From positions 1 through 64,000 of the IMG/VR virus record IMGVR_UViG_3300017917_002644: a stretch of 64,000 nt of DNA; one strand, written 5' to 3'. Of the stretch, positions 33,204-42,527 are shown in pieces. Under the pieces are notes generated by a model that saw only the letters and a list, made by a program, of their open reading frames with translations, did not search any database and was not told where the DNA came from. Both the position numbers and the translations under genes were made by a program. Source of the DNA: a virus. Each line of letters begins with the position of its first letter. The stretch's first letter is position 1.

Positions 33204-34165
33204 ATTTGTTTAATCCATTCCGATTTATTATCGTATTTTTTTAATCCGTTTTTTAGTTTATTAAATTGTTCTGTATTTTCATCAATTGATGTACCTAATA
33301 TATCATTATAAACTGAAACGAATTCTTCTTTACTTCTTGCTCTCCATTTGTAATCAATATCTTTCATCCAATCTGTATGTATTATTGGTAATTTTCCATT
33401 ATCAACCGCATCAAATCCTGCGTACCCAAATGGTTCCTTTGTATAACAAGCGTGAAATATTTGAAAATTCTTTTGAAAAAACTTGTTATGAAATTTGTAA
33501 TTGAATTCTATGTATTGATGCTTTGAATTATCTATTTTAGAACCTTCTAACATTCTTAAATAATCATATTTGTTTGAGAATACATATGCAGGTAGGTTAT
33601 CTAAATAGTGTGGGTTCTTTCTTGTTTCACATCTTGCCGCATATCCAATCCTATCACTTAATACTCCTAAAAATGGTCGGTTTTCCTTAAATTCGTAATA
33701 GTTTGTTACCGTTTTTGTTTTTGGATATTGTGAATGTATTGTATCATTTTCGTAACCAATCCAAACTATGTTTTCCGAATTATCTAATATTTTTTGTTGC
33801 CATTCCCAATCTAATTTTGTCATTATGTTTTCATAATCATTATTTAAACCAATCAGGTCTGGAATATATGCGTGAACAAATGTTATGTAAGTTTTGTGTA
33901 AGTATTTATCAATTATTTTGTTCCAACGATATGAATGGTGTAGGAATACTATTTTATCACATTTATCTAAAACCTGATTTATTTCGGTTTCGTTACCAAA
34001 TGTATAAAGTGCGTTTTTATCAGTATCATTATAAGGTCTACCATCAATCACAATTTTGTATTCCTCATCTATTAAGTTTAGAATGTTTTTGACAAAATTA
34101 TTACACCAGATGTCAGAACCACCTATAACATTTTTTCCGTAACCAGTTGTTATGAATACTATCAT
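33179..34165 (-). CDS. GT-B-type glycosyltransferase, family 4-like
   Basis: This 328-residue protein begins MIVFITTGYGKNVIGGSDIW, matching the GGxE-like donor or acceptor loop of GT4 enzymes. GYAARCETRKNPHYLDNL marks the second Rossmann domain, and FGYAGFDAVDNGKLPII fits the E-x7-E region (with EPFG). No membrane segment. It is the first glycan gene after the tail fibre gene, overlapping it by four bases. Coupled translation suggests that the fibre or its receptor is linked to this pathway. Confidence 0.72.
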   Translation of the reverse strand: MIVFITTGYGKNVIGGSDIWCNNFVKNILNLIDEEYKIVIDGRPYNDTDKNALYTFGNETEINQVLDKCDKIVFLHHSYRWNKIIDKYLHKTYITFVHAYIPDLIGLNNDYENIMTKLDWEWQQKILDNSENIVWIGYENDTIHSQYPKTKTVTNYYEFKENRPFLGVLSDRIGYAARCETRKNPHYLDNLPAYVFSNKYDYLRMLEGSKIDNSKHQYIEFNYKFHNKFFQKNFQIFHACYTKEPFGYAGFDAVDNGKLPIIHTDWMKDIDYKWRARSKEEFVSVYNDILGTSIDENTEQFNKLKNGLKKYDNKSEWIKQICSYLTKH

Positions 34166-37100
34166 ACACTTCCACTTATTATTTCTTCTAATTGGTTTAC
34201 TTTATTAGATAATTCTTGTATTGCTTTTATCATTGGTGCAATAAATTCATCATATCTCAATCCAAGTTCAGTATTTTCTTCTAAATTTCCAATAATATAT
34301 CCTGCAAAATCATCAGTACTAATTCCACTATCTTCAATTGCTTCTTTAACTTCTTGAGCAATTAAACCATAATGGGTTCTTTTACCAGGAATAATTTCTT
34401 TTACTTCTCTATTAAATTCAGGACCATCTTCATATACTACACTTCCTGTTATAAATTTATAAGATACAGGATTTAATTTATTTATAAAATCTAAACCAAG
34501 ATTAGATGAAACTATTTCTGTTTTTTTGTTTATATCCGATGTTTGTATAGCACCATTAGTTGCCCATATATCTTTCCACTTATATACAGAAGAACCTAAA
34601 TTAAAAGTACCACTTGCACCAGGATATACGTTAGTACCAAAAGAAGATGTTTCATTTGTGTTATTTCCACCTACTTGTAATATTATTTTATTATTCAATG
34701 AATAACCATAACTACCAATAGTTGCGTTGCCATAAATATATCCTTTTCCTTGTGCAATTATTGCTTCGTTATTTATTTGTTCAGTATAATCAGCACCATA
34801 TGCTTCAAAATATGCAATTGAACCAACATTTTCAAATAATTGCGTTCCATCATCTATATTTGAACTATCTCTTCTTGTTATTCTTGTATATGCGGTTTGT
34901 GATGATGCTACTTGAATTCCTTTACCAGTTATTTCCGTTTTGTTTATATCTTGAGATATTGTAAAATCATCTATCGGAATTGCGTAAGAATTTCCATGAT
35001 ATGAAGTTGCAGTATTATCATAATATGTTTCGGTATTTGTAACATAATTTACAATTTTTCCAGAACCTGCAATAACTTCTAATCTCAATCTTGCTTTATA
35101 TTTTGCCTCCGTTGTTATAGGTATATTTTTTATAGCAACTCCACCAACATCTCCCTCATATGTTGCTGAAAAACTTTGAGTATATGGACCTAACCAATAT
35201 CTCATACCTCTACTATCTGTTGTTCCAACGTAGTAAGTATATGAATATGCACCAACTCTAACCGTTTGTGCTATGTAATGAGTATCTATTAAAGTAGTAC
35301 CCGCTTCATCGTAAACATCTAATATCCAATATAATCTTGAAGTTCTAGGTGTTGCAAATTGTGAATAATAAACTTGTCCAGGAACAGCAGTATATGGGGG
35401 TGGTGATGAAACTGCACTTATTGTACCTGCAGTTTGAGTTAAAGATGTTGTTGGTACTATTACTCTAAATGCATTTATACCGACTTTAACATTTGTTGGA
35501 GTTCCTGGTGCAACTGATTCACTTACAGAAATACCAAAAGACCCACTATACATAACTGAAACACTTGATGATTCTTGAGTTAGTCCTGCATATGCAGTTC
35601 GGTTTCCATCGGTTCCAATATATGATGCTCCACTGATGTATAATTGTTGTGTTGTAAAATCCGTAAATGCGTCAAGTGAATTTAACACAATTTTAGCAGA
35701 TGCATTTGATGCTGTATAAAATTCTATTTGTGGTAAGGATGCATCTAAAATTAACAAAGAACCAGACCCAATCATTTGAGTTGATGTTAATACAAATCCC
35801 CCAACCGTACCATTGTCTGCAGTGATAGTTCCATTTATATCTGCACCTGTCGCAGTTAAGTGACCTTGTTCATTTACAGTAAATCCATCTCCAATAGATA
35901 TTGCACCACCGACTATATTATTACCAAATAAAGTTCCACCTATTATATTAGAACCAGATATTGTTCCGGATACATTTAATGTAGCTCCATCAAAATATAA
36001 TTTATCTTTTAAAGAAAATTTACCGTCACCATCTAAATAAACTGCCGTATCTGAATTATTGTAATTTCCACTTCCAACATATATTCTTCTTGTTGAGGTT
36101 GTAGCATCTAATGTTATAGGGTTAGTGTTTCCAACTGTTACTTTGCCAGAAAAATATCCCAAATTACCCGCAATAATAGGTGAAATAACACTGTTATTAC
36201 TTATTAACGTACCACCACTATATGTTCCATTTGCAATTGAATCTGCAATTGCTTTTGAACTACTAAAAGCTGCTGATGCAGAAAGTGATGCGGATGCTGC
36301 GGCATTACTACCAACTGTATTTACAAACGTTTGAGTTGCCGCATTTCCTCCGGTAACATTTATTGTTCCGTTTACTGTAAGGGTTGTTCCATCCCAAGAA
36401 AGTTTATCAGCAAGTGAAAATATGTTCGATGAACCTGATTTGAAATAGAATGGAGTATTTGAGTTGTTATACATTCCGGTTCCAACGTACATTGCTCTAT
36501 TTGGCCCATCCAAAGTTATACCATCTTGTCCAACTTTGAATACTCCCGAAATGTAACCGTTCTGTCCACCTATTGCAGGAGAATAAATTGTAGTTTCACC
36601 TATGAACGAACCACTATAATTACCATCTGCTAATTTTTGAAGTTCATCGGTTGCTAAATTAAAAGTGTAGTTGGATTGTGAAAGTGCGAAGTATGTAGAT
36701 GCACTAAATGATGTACTTATGGATGAACTTAATGATGTTATACTACCACTAACCGAACCACTAAGAGTATATAATGAACCACTAACTACTCCAATACTTC
36801 CACTTACAGAACTACTCAATGATGTTATAGAACCACTTACAGATGAACTATTGGTAGTTATAGTTCCACTTATTGATGCCGAAACCGCATATAGGGCATC
36901 AAAGGAAGCAGATGAAGATGCACTAATAAATGCAATTGCACCCGCAATATTATCATTACCACCTGTAAATGTTGCACTTGCTGTTACTGCAACTGGAACA
37001 TAGTTATTGTTTATATCGTAAAATTCAAATTTAAAATTATAAGTTTCATTACCAATCACCGTTGGCATTGCCGTTATAAATGAAATTGAATCGGGTGAAA

Positions 37101-38301
37101 ATGCTGTATCTTGAGATAATTTTAATGAAAGGTTACCAATATGCCATTGTTGAAAAGATGATGTTAAATATCCATCAAATCCTAAATATAAACTTGCAGT
37201 TGGTTCTGGATTTGTTAATTGAAACTGAAATATTGTATCTTCTAAATTTTTAGTTGGTGTAACTCCATTTAATGTACCCACTAATACTTCACCATTGTTA
37301 GAACCACTTACATACACATTCATATCCATAGGGTCTGAACCTGAAAAGAATGCGTCAATTCCAAATTCGTAAACACTATTTTGAGATAAATTTAATGAAG
37401 ATGTAAAGGTAAAATTACCCATATTTAAACCTAATGGAGATAATTTAACACCATTATCAATACGGGTCGAATCTAATGTAGCAGTTAGTTGTGGATAATT
37501 CCAAAGTTTATTTAAAACCTCCGAAGTCATAAATCCCGCATTTCCAATCACACTACCACTCAATTCATAAGAGGTCAATAATTCTTTAGACTCTACTAAA
37601 ATATCTTGAATTAAATCATAATCGGAAATATTTCCTTGCGAAGTTCTGTAAACTTTAACTCTTTTAACATCACCCGCAAACGTGTCAATATTTGAAACAT
37701 TAACATTTGCAAATGATTGACTAATTCCAGAATTTACTTTTACACCATCTTCAATTCTATAAATTGGTTCTAATTCTTCAGTTATACTAACCGTCGGTCT
37801 TTTGTAAAAACGAATTTTGGTAGTATTTGCTAATGTAGGATTTACATTGATTTGTTTTTCCCACTTTACGTTATATGTATCTTTCCAATTTTCAGGAACA
37901 GGAACTCTAACACCATTTGTTTCGTATTCACTTAACTCTCCTAAAATTGTAATTGTAGCAGGACCGTATGCGGTATCAGGATATATGTAAACAGCAACTA
38001 CCTTTGATGTTCCTTCATAATATTCACCTATAAAACTTTCACCATTTAGTGAAGATGAAACACTACCCTCACCTGGCTCATAATAAATTGTATCACCTTT
38101 GGCATCCTTTATTTGAATCTTTATAATGGTATCAGGTACCAATTCAGTAGAACCTTGAATAAGGAAAGCATTTTTTCCACCTGTAAATGTATCTGGTAAT
38201 TCGGTAATCTTAAAATACCTACTATTTGGGTCGGTGTCGTTTACTAATACATTTATGGTTTCTAACTTTTCATCAAATAATGTCTTTTTTAATATAGCCA
38301 T
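34162..38301 (-). CDS. Large tail fibre with C-terminal S74 self-cleaving chaperone
   Basis: This 1379-residue protein has an N-terminal beta-rich attachment region (to about residue 400), a Ser-rich repeat stretch (about 477-533), then fibre segments with GTISGSNIIGGTLFGNNIVG-like beta-helix repeats. A distal domain follows that could bind the receptor. The last 125 residues are an intramolecular chaperone: TSDINKKTEI (Ser1255, Asp1256), NPVSYKFITG, YGLIAQEVKEAIED, and a coiled-coil tail. This domain trimerises fibres and cuts itself off before the Ser. The gene leads directly into the glycan cluster. Confidence 0.88.
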   Translation of the reverse strand: MAILKKTLFDEKLETINVLVNDTDPNSRYFKITELPDTFTGGKNAFLIQGSTELVPDTIIKIQIKDAKGDTIYYEPGEGSVSSSLNGESFIGEYYEGTSKVVAVYIYPDTAYGPATITILGELSEYETNGVRVPVPENWKDTYNVKWEKQINVNPTLANTTKIRFYKRPTVSITEELEPIYRIEDGVKVNSGISQSFANVNVSNIDTFAGDVKRVKVYRTSQGNISDYDLIQDILVESKELLTSYELSGSVIGNAGFMTSEVLNKLWNYPQLTATLDSTRIDNGVKLSPLGLNMGNFTFTSSLNLSQNSVYEFGIDAFFSGSDPMDMNVYVSGSNNGEVLVGTLNGVTPTKNLEDTIFQFQLTNPEPTASLYLGFDGYLTSSFQQWHIGNLSLKLSQDTAFSPDSISFITAMPTVIGNETYNFKFEFYDINNNYVPVAVTASATFTGGNDNIAGAIAFISASSSASFDALYAVSASISGTITTNSSSVSGSITSLSSSVSGSIGVVSGSLYTLSGSVSGSITSLSSSISTSFSASTYFALSQSNYTFNLATDELQKLADGNYSGSFIGETTIYSPAIGGQNGYISGVFKVGQDGITLDGPNRAMYVGTGMYNNSNTPFYFKSGSSNIFSLADKLSWDGTTLTVNGTINVTGGNAATQTFVNTVGSNAAASASLSASAAFSSSKAIADSIANGTYSGGTLISNNSVISPIIAGNLGYFSGKVTVGNTNPITLDATTSTRRIYVGSGNYNNSDTAVYLDGDGKFSLKDKLYFDGATLNVSGTISGSNIIGGTLFGNNIVGGAISIGDGFTVNEQGHLTATGADINGTITADNGTVGGFVLTSTQMIGSGSLLILDASLPQIEFYTASNASAKIVLNSLDAFTDFTTQQLYISGASYIGTDGNRTAYAGLTQESSSVSVMYSGSFGISVSESVAPGTPTNVKVGINAFRVIVPTTSLTQTAGTISAVSSPPPYTAVPGQVYYSQFATPRTSRLYWILDVYDEAGTTLIDTHYIAQTVRVGAYSYTYYVGTTDSRGMRYWLGPYTQSFSATYEGDVGGVAIKNIPITTEAKYKARLRLEVIAGSGKIVNYVTNTETYYDNTATSYHGNSYAIPIDDFTISQDINKTEITGKGIQVASSQTAYTRITRRDSSNIDDGTQLFENVGSIAYFEAYGADYTEQINNEAIIAQGKGYIYGNATIGSYGYSLNNKIILQVGGNNTNETSSFGTNVYPGASGTFNLGSSVYKWKDIWATNGAIQTSDINKKTEIVSSNLGLDFINKLNPVSYKFITGSVVYEDGPEFNREVKEIIPGKRTHYGLIAQEVKEAIEDSGISTDDFAGYIIGNLEENTELGLRYDEFIAPMIKAIQELSNKVNQLEEIISGSV
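36700..36870 (-). repeat. Imperfect Ser-rich repeats in the fibre gene
   Basis: This stretch encodes several units of the form S-V-S-G-S-I-T-S-L-S-S, and at DNA level the block AATGATGTTATA followed by ACCACT recurs about 90 bases apart (36731 and 36820). The repeats probably form a beta or triple-stranded stalk. Their length can change by slippage or recombination, so the number of units may vary between relatives. Confidence 0.65.
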
Positions 38302-38304
38302 TTG

Positions 38305-39108
38305 TTAGATTTTATTTATTTGGATTTTAATTTTTGGATTGTAACCTTTTGGTAATTCGTTTACAATTCCTTTAAACTCCTGCACTTTATCCTCAAAATA
38401 TGTAAGTTCGAATATTTTATCCGTTAGATTCATAACTGTCTGTGATGATGTCCACATTGAATCCGTTTGTCTTCTCATATTCAATTGTGAATCGGTTGGA
38501 AAATAATCTTTTCTCATCGCAGGTGCAATTTCTCTCCAATCTTTAACTTTATCAACTGCTTTTTCTGCTGATAATTTTCTCATTTTGGAAGAAAGATATT
38601 TTATACCATTTGTATATCCCGCATCTGTAAAAACGTGCCCATGATTAGTTCTCACTATTGGAGATTTTACGTTTTGTGTTTTGATTTCTGGTTTATGTTT
38701 AGATGTAGTTTCAATACTAACCATATAACCAGGAGATGATATAAATGTATGTCCTTTTAATGATAATTTACTTTTACCTTTATATGTTACTGCCGCTGTT
38801 ACAGCATCTTTAATATCTTTTTGTTTGATGATGTTTCTCATCTTATCACCATCAGGTCCTGGTTTACCTTTCTTTTTAACAATCTTTTTCTCCGCTTCAT
38901 CGGCACCTACCATTAATGCAGAGTTTACAACACCCACTCCGTATTCATTCATACCCTCACTCCAATCGGTAGTTACGTCATGCAAATAGACAACTTCAAC
39001 TCCATCCATAATTGTATGAACTATTTCCAAAACAGGTTTATACGCCCTATCTCTGTTTTTTGCTAAAATAAATTTGTCGTTTACCTCCTTAGATACGATT
39101 ATACACAT
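38305..39108 (-). CDS. Ntn-hydrolase, acyltransferase or amidase-like
   Basis: This 267-residue protein begins MCIIVSKEVNDKFILAKNRDR. Removal of Met1 would expose Cys2 as an N-terminal nucleophile. The later AKNRDR, ...EYGVGVVNSALM and IVRTNHGHVF match choloylglycine hydrolase, AAT and C45-type enzymes, where R, D, N and R line the active site. It lacks a signal peptide. Reported activities in the superfamily include bile-salt or N-acyl amide hydrolysis and transfer. It lies between the fibre and the single plus-strand gene, with its own leader of about 110 bases. Confidence 0.75.
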   Translation of the reverse strand: MCIIVSKEVNDKFILAKNRDRAYKPVLEIVHTIMDGVEVVYLHDVTTDWSEGMNEYGVGVVNSALMVGADEAEKKIVKKKGKPGPDGDKMRNIIKQKDIKDAVTAAVTYKGKSKLSLKGHTFISSPGYMVSIETTSKHKPEIKTQNVKSPIVRTNHGHVFTDAGYTNGIKYLSSKMRKLSAEKAVDKVKDWREIAPAMRKDYFPTDSQLNMRRQTDSMWTSSQTVMNLTDKIFELTYFEDKVQEFKGIVNELPKGYNPKIKIQINKI

Positions 39109-39178
39109 TGTTTGATAAAAAATAATTGTTCGGTAATAAATATCTACAAAAAAATAAAACCTACATATTTATCTTTAG

Positions 39179-39218
39179 AAAACTAATGTTTACTATAAAA
39201 AACTAAAGAAAACTAAAG
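39179..39218 (+). promoter_or_regulatory. Three phased AAAACTAA(A/T)G repeats, probable operator
   Basis: The decamer AAAACTAATG or AAAACTAAAG occurs at 39179, 39199 and 39209, spaced 20 and 10 bases apart, so all lie on nearly the same face of the helix. The last copy ends two bases before the ATG of the ribbon-helix-helix-like gene. Such short tandem sites are typical targets of ribbon-helix-helix repressors. Autoregulation is inferred. Confidence 0.55.
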
Positions 39219-39220
39219 TT

Positions 39221-39403
39221 ATGAAATATGCAATGTTACAAATAAAAAAAGAAACCCACGAACTTCTCAAAGGATATTGTGAAGAACATGGGTTTAAGAT
39301 GGGTAGTTTGGTTGAGAATTTAATTAAAAAACATATAGGTGTTTCTAATTCTAAATCCGCATCTGTGTTAAAAGCTGATAAGGTTAAAAGTCAATCTTAC
39401 TAA
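39221..39403 (+). CDS. Small ribbon-helix-helix-like DNA-binding protein
   Basis: This 60-residue product is the only convincing plus-strand gene in the window. MKYAMLQIKKETHELLKGYC fits the short strand and first helix, and GFKMGSLVENLIKKHI fits the second helix of Arc/CopG-type regulators (strand residues M-L-Q-I-K contacting DNA, hydrophobic pattern in the helices). A Lys/Ser tail follows. Its 3' end overlaps the end of the SbcDC gene by 20 bases in a convergent arrangement. Three phased repeats precede it. It probably represses its own promoter and possibly the divergent Ntn-hydrolase gene. Confidence 0.7.
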   Translation: MKYAMLQIKKETHELLKGYCEEHGFKMGSLVENLIKKHIGVSNSKSASVLKADKVKSQSY

Positions 39404-42400
39404 ATCCATCTACTTTCTTTATTTCAATTAATCCATCCACAATATCTCTCATTTGTTCTAAGTGAGAAATCATCCAAATGAAATCGAATTGAGTTTTTAA
39501 ATACTGCATCATCATAAATAGAGATGAAAGATTATCACTATCTAATGTTCCAAATCCCTCATCAATTACTAAAAAGTTTGGACGAGGTAGATTACAGATG
39601 TTGATAAGTGCAACTCTAATTGCCAATCCACTTACAAATTTCTCCATACCGGAACACATTTCTAATGGCCATTCTTGGTCTTCGTAAACTATTTTTGCAT
39701 TAATTGATTTACCATCCACTTCCATCATTACACTGAAATCTACAACCTGTGCAAGGATATTATTGATTTCGTTTTCAATTACAGGCAATGCTTTAGAAAT
39801 CAATTCGTATGGAATACCATCTCTTTTAACTGCATCTAAATAGTAAGTGTATAATCGGTTCTTTTCTTCTAACTCCTTAACTTCATCCATTCTGGTTTTT
39901 ATACCATCTATGAATGTATTTATAGAAGTAATTGCTCCATTTAGGGAGTTGATATTATTTGTAATTGTTTTTATTTCGGCTTCTATTTCGTTTTTAGTTC
40001 GGTTTAACCCATCAATAAGAGTTTCAATTTGCTTATTTCTTTTAATTGTGGTTTCGTTATTGTGATAGGTTTGGATTTCTGTTGCAACGGTTTCCAATTG
40101 GTGATTTAACAATTCCTCTTTTGTATCTAATCCTTTTAACTCCGCTTCTGTTTTTTCTTTGATTACAATTACTTTTTGGTATTTCGCTTTTAATTCAACC
40201 AACTCATCCCATTGTTCTTCAACATCTGAAATGTAAGATGCCTGTTGGATTAGTGATTGGTGTTTGTTACCCAATACCGTTAGGGTTTCTTCTTGTTCCT
40301 CTACCTTTTCTTTTGTTTGTATTGCATCTTTTACGAAAACATTATTCATACAGAACTTACAATTTGGGTCATATTCATGTGTTTCCAAATGTGAAAGTTT
40401 TTCTCTATTAGATTTAATTGATTGTTCTAATAATTCAATTTGATGTTCTGTTTCATTGATTTGTGATTTATATTCATCCCACTCTCCTTTTGCTTCTTCA
40501 ATAGGTTTTCCATTTATGATTTTTAGTTCTTCTATTGATTGAGAAATTTGAGATTGTAATTGAATATATTCTTGGATTTTAGATTGTTTAGATAATCTAT
40601 CGGTTTCTAAACTTTTTATTTCCCCTTTTATATTTTCTTTTCTTACTTCCAATTTATCTATATCCAAATTACCATCTATTGGAGTAAGTTCTTTATTTAG
40701 AGAAACAATTTTGTTTATCAAATCATCTTTATCTAACGTTCTATTTTCCAAAGTTTTTTCTAAACTTCTTAATTCTGCGTTTTTAGTTTGTTTTTCTAAA
40801 CTTTTATCTGCTAATTCAGTTGTAAAATCTGTTTTCTTAAAGTTTTTGATAAGAACTGATACTTCTTTAATATCTTCACTTGCAGTTTCGTAAAGTTTAT
40901 CAAACACATTTAATCCCATAAACTGTGCCAATAAATCTTTTCTTTCACTTTGTGATTTATCAATGAATAAGGCATTGTTTCCTTGCAAAGATAATGCTGT
41001 TAAAACAAAATCCTCATATCTACCAACATATTGCTCAATAACTTGATTAGTATCTCTTCTTTCAGTTCCGTTTAGTGAAATTGCCTGGTCACCATCCATT
41101 CTCCAAAACTGAACATCAACTTTTACATTCTTTCCTTTATTAATTGTTCTTGCAGTTCTTTGGATATGAAAATCCACACCATTAACTTGAAAGTGCAAGT
41201 GACACTCAAAATCTTTCTTACGATTGTTTAGTATGTTTGCCGCTTTAAATGCTCTACTACATTTATCGTATAAACAGAAAGATACTGCATCAAATAGAGA
41301 TGATTTACCACTTGCATTTGGTGCAAACAATCCAACCAATCCTCCCAATTTGGTAAAATCAATTTTATTATCCTCTCCATATGAAAACATATTTGAGAAT
41401 GTAAACTTAATAGGTTTCCAATGAATGTTTCTATGAACTTCATCTTGCGTAATTCTACTGTTTATATCCCTATTAATCCTCTCTAATCCATCCAAATCAC
41501 TTTGGGTGGTAAATGGCATCATTCGTTGAACATAATCGTTTATAAGGGAGTTTTGGTAGTTTATATCAGATACATCTTCAAAGTCTAATTTGTTTAATCT
41601 GTTACCCGTCTTTTGTTTGTTGAATGAATCGGTTCTGATAATTGTAAAATCATCAACACCGTATTTCATTTTAATCTCCGTAATTACTTTTTTAGTATCG
41701 GCAGTATCGGTATTAGATAAACGAACTCTTAAACGAGGGTGTTTTGGAATATCAGTTACATTTGGAACAATACCATTATCAACATCCAATGTATAATATC
41801 CATAATCGTTTGGAATATCAATTTCCTCATAACTCATAGTATCTAAATCCCATGCTAAGAAACCATGCTTTTCCAAAGATTCTCCGAAGTTCTGCTGAAC
41901 TAATGAACCGGCATATACAACCTTACATCCAGATGGAGATATTAGTTCCTGGCGTTTGTGGATATCTCCTAAGAGTGCTAAATCATATCCATCAAATATA
42001 TCTGTTGTAAAATGTCTGCTACTTACAACATAACCAACATCCGTTGTAGAATTATCAATAGGTCCGTGAAATAGGGCAATCTTTTTATTACCACTTAAAG
42101 TTTCGGCTTTTGGCCAGTTTTCTTTGTTATCAAAAATACTGAATACACCAAAATCAACTCCACCAATGGAATGGACTTGAGTATCTCTTAGGTATGTAAA
42201 GTTTGGCAAGTTTAATGCTTCAACAATTGGTGTAAGAACATCTAATCTATCGGAGTTGTTCATATTACAATCGTGATTACCTGTAATAAGGATAGTTTCA
42301 CAATGTTTAGAACATTCCGTAAATAACCAACTTATCTCTCTAACTAATTCAGGAGATAATTCTAATTTAGCATGTGCAATATCACCCGCTAAATAAATGA

Positions 42401-42527
42401 TTGCATCATCCGTTCCTCTTTTACGGATTTCCTCAAACATCTTTTCAAATACCAATCTATATTCTTTATGTCTTTTAACATTTCGAATATGCACGTCTGC
42501 AATGTGGTAAATTGTTTTTAACCTCAT
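39384..42527 (-). CDS. gp47/gp46: SbcD-SbcC (T4 gp47-gp46) fusion nuclease-ATPase
   Basis: One polypeptide of 1047 residues combines the Mre11-type nuclease and the Rad50-type ATPase, which are separate genes in T4. The nuclease (1-260) has IADVHI, LAGDIAHAK, ITGNHDC, LFHGPID and LLGDIHKRQ. The ATPase has Walker A APNASGKSS (402-410), long coiled coils with a zinc hook CKFC (723-726), signature CSGMEKFVSGLA, Walker B FLVIDEGFGTLD (985-996) and the H-loop MISHLEQ. The complex resects DNA ends for recombination-dependent replication. It is preceded by the primase gene, which it overlaps by four bases. Confidence 0.93.
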   Translation of the reverse strand: MRLKTIYHIADVHIRNVKRHKEYRLVFEKMFEEIRKRGTDDAIIYLAGDIAHAKLELSPELVREISWLFTECSKHCETILITGNHDCNMNNSDRLDVLTPIVEALNLPNFTYLRDTQVHSIGGVDFGVFSIFDNKENWPKAETLSGNKKIALFHGPIDNSTTDVGYVVSSRHFTTDIFDGYDLALLGDIHKRQELISPSGCKVVYAGSLVQQNFGESLEKHGFLAWDLDTMSYEEIDIPNDYGYYTLDVDNGIVPNVTDIPKHPRLRVRLSNTDTADTKKVITEIKMKYGVDDFTIIRTDSFNKQKTGNRLNKLDFEDVSDINYQNSLINDYVQRMMPFTTQSDLDGLERINRDINSRITQDEVHRNIHWKPIKFTFSNMFSYGEDNKIDFTKLGGLVGLFAPNASGKSSLFDAVSFCLYDKCSRAFKAANILNNRKKDFECHLHFQVNGVDFHIQRTARTINKGKNVKVDVQFWRMDGDQAISLNGTERRDTNQVIEQYVGRYEDFVLTALSLQGNNALFIDKSQSERKDLLAQFMGLNVFDKLYETASEDIKEVSVLIKNFKKTDFTTELADKSLEKQTKNAELRSLEKTLENRTLDKDDLINKIVSLNKELTPIDGNLDIDKLEVRKENIKGEIKSLETDRLSKQSKIQEYIQLQSQISQSIEELKIINGKPIEEAKGEWDEYKSQINETEHQIELLEQSIKSNREKLSHLETHEYDPNCKFCMNNVFVKDAIQTKEKVEEQEETLTVLGNKHQSLIQQASYISDVEEQWDELVELKAKYQKVIVIKEKTEAELKGLDTKEELLNHQLETVATEIQTYHNNETTIKRNKQIETLIDGLNRTKNEIEAEIKTITNNINSLNGAITSINTFIDGIKTRMDEVKELEEKNRLYTYYLDAVKRDGIPYELISKALPVIENEINNILAQVVDFSVMMEVDGKSINAKIVYEDQEWPLEMCSGMEKFVSGLAIRVALINICNLPRPNFLVIDEGFGTLDSDNLSSLFMMMQYLKTQFDFIWMISHLEQMRDIVDGLIEIKKVDGFSKIDF

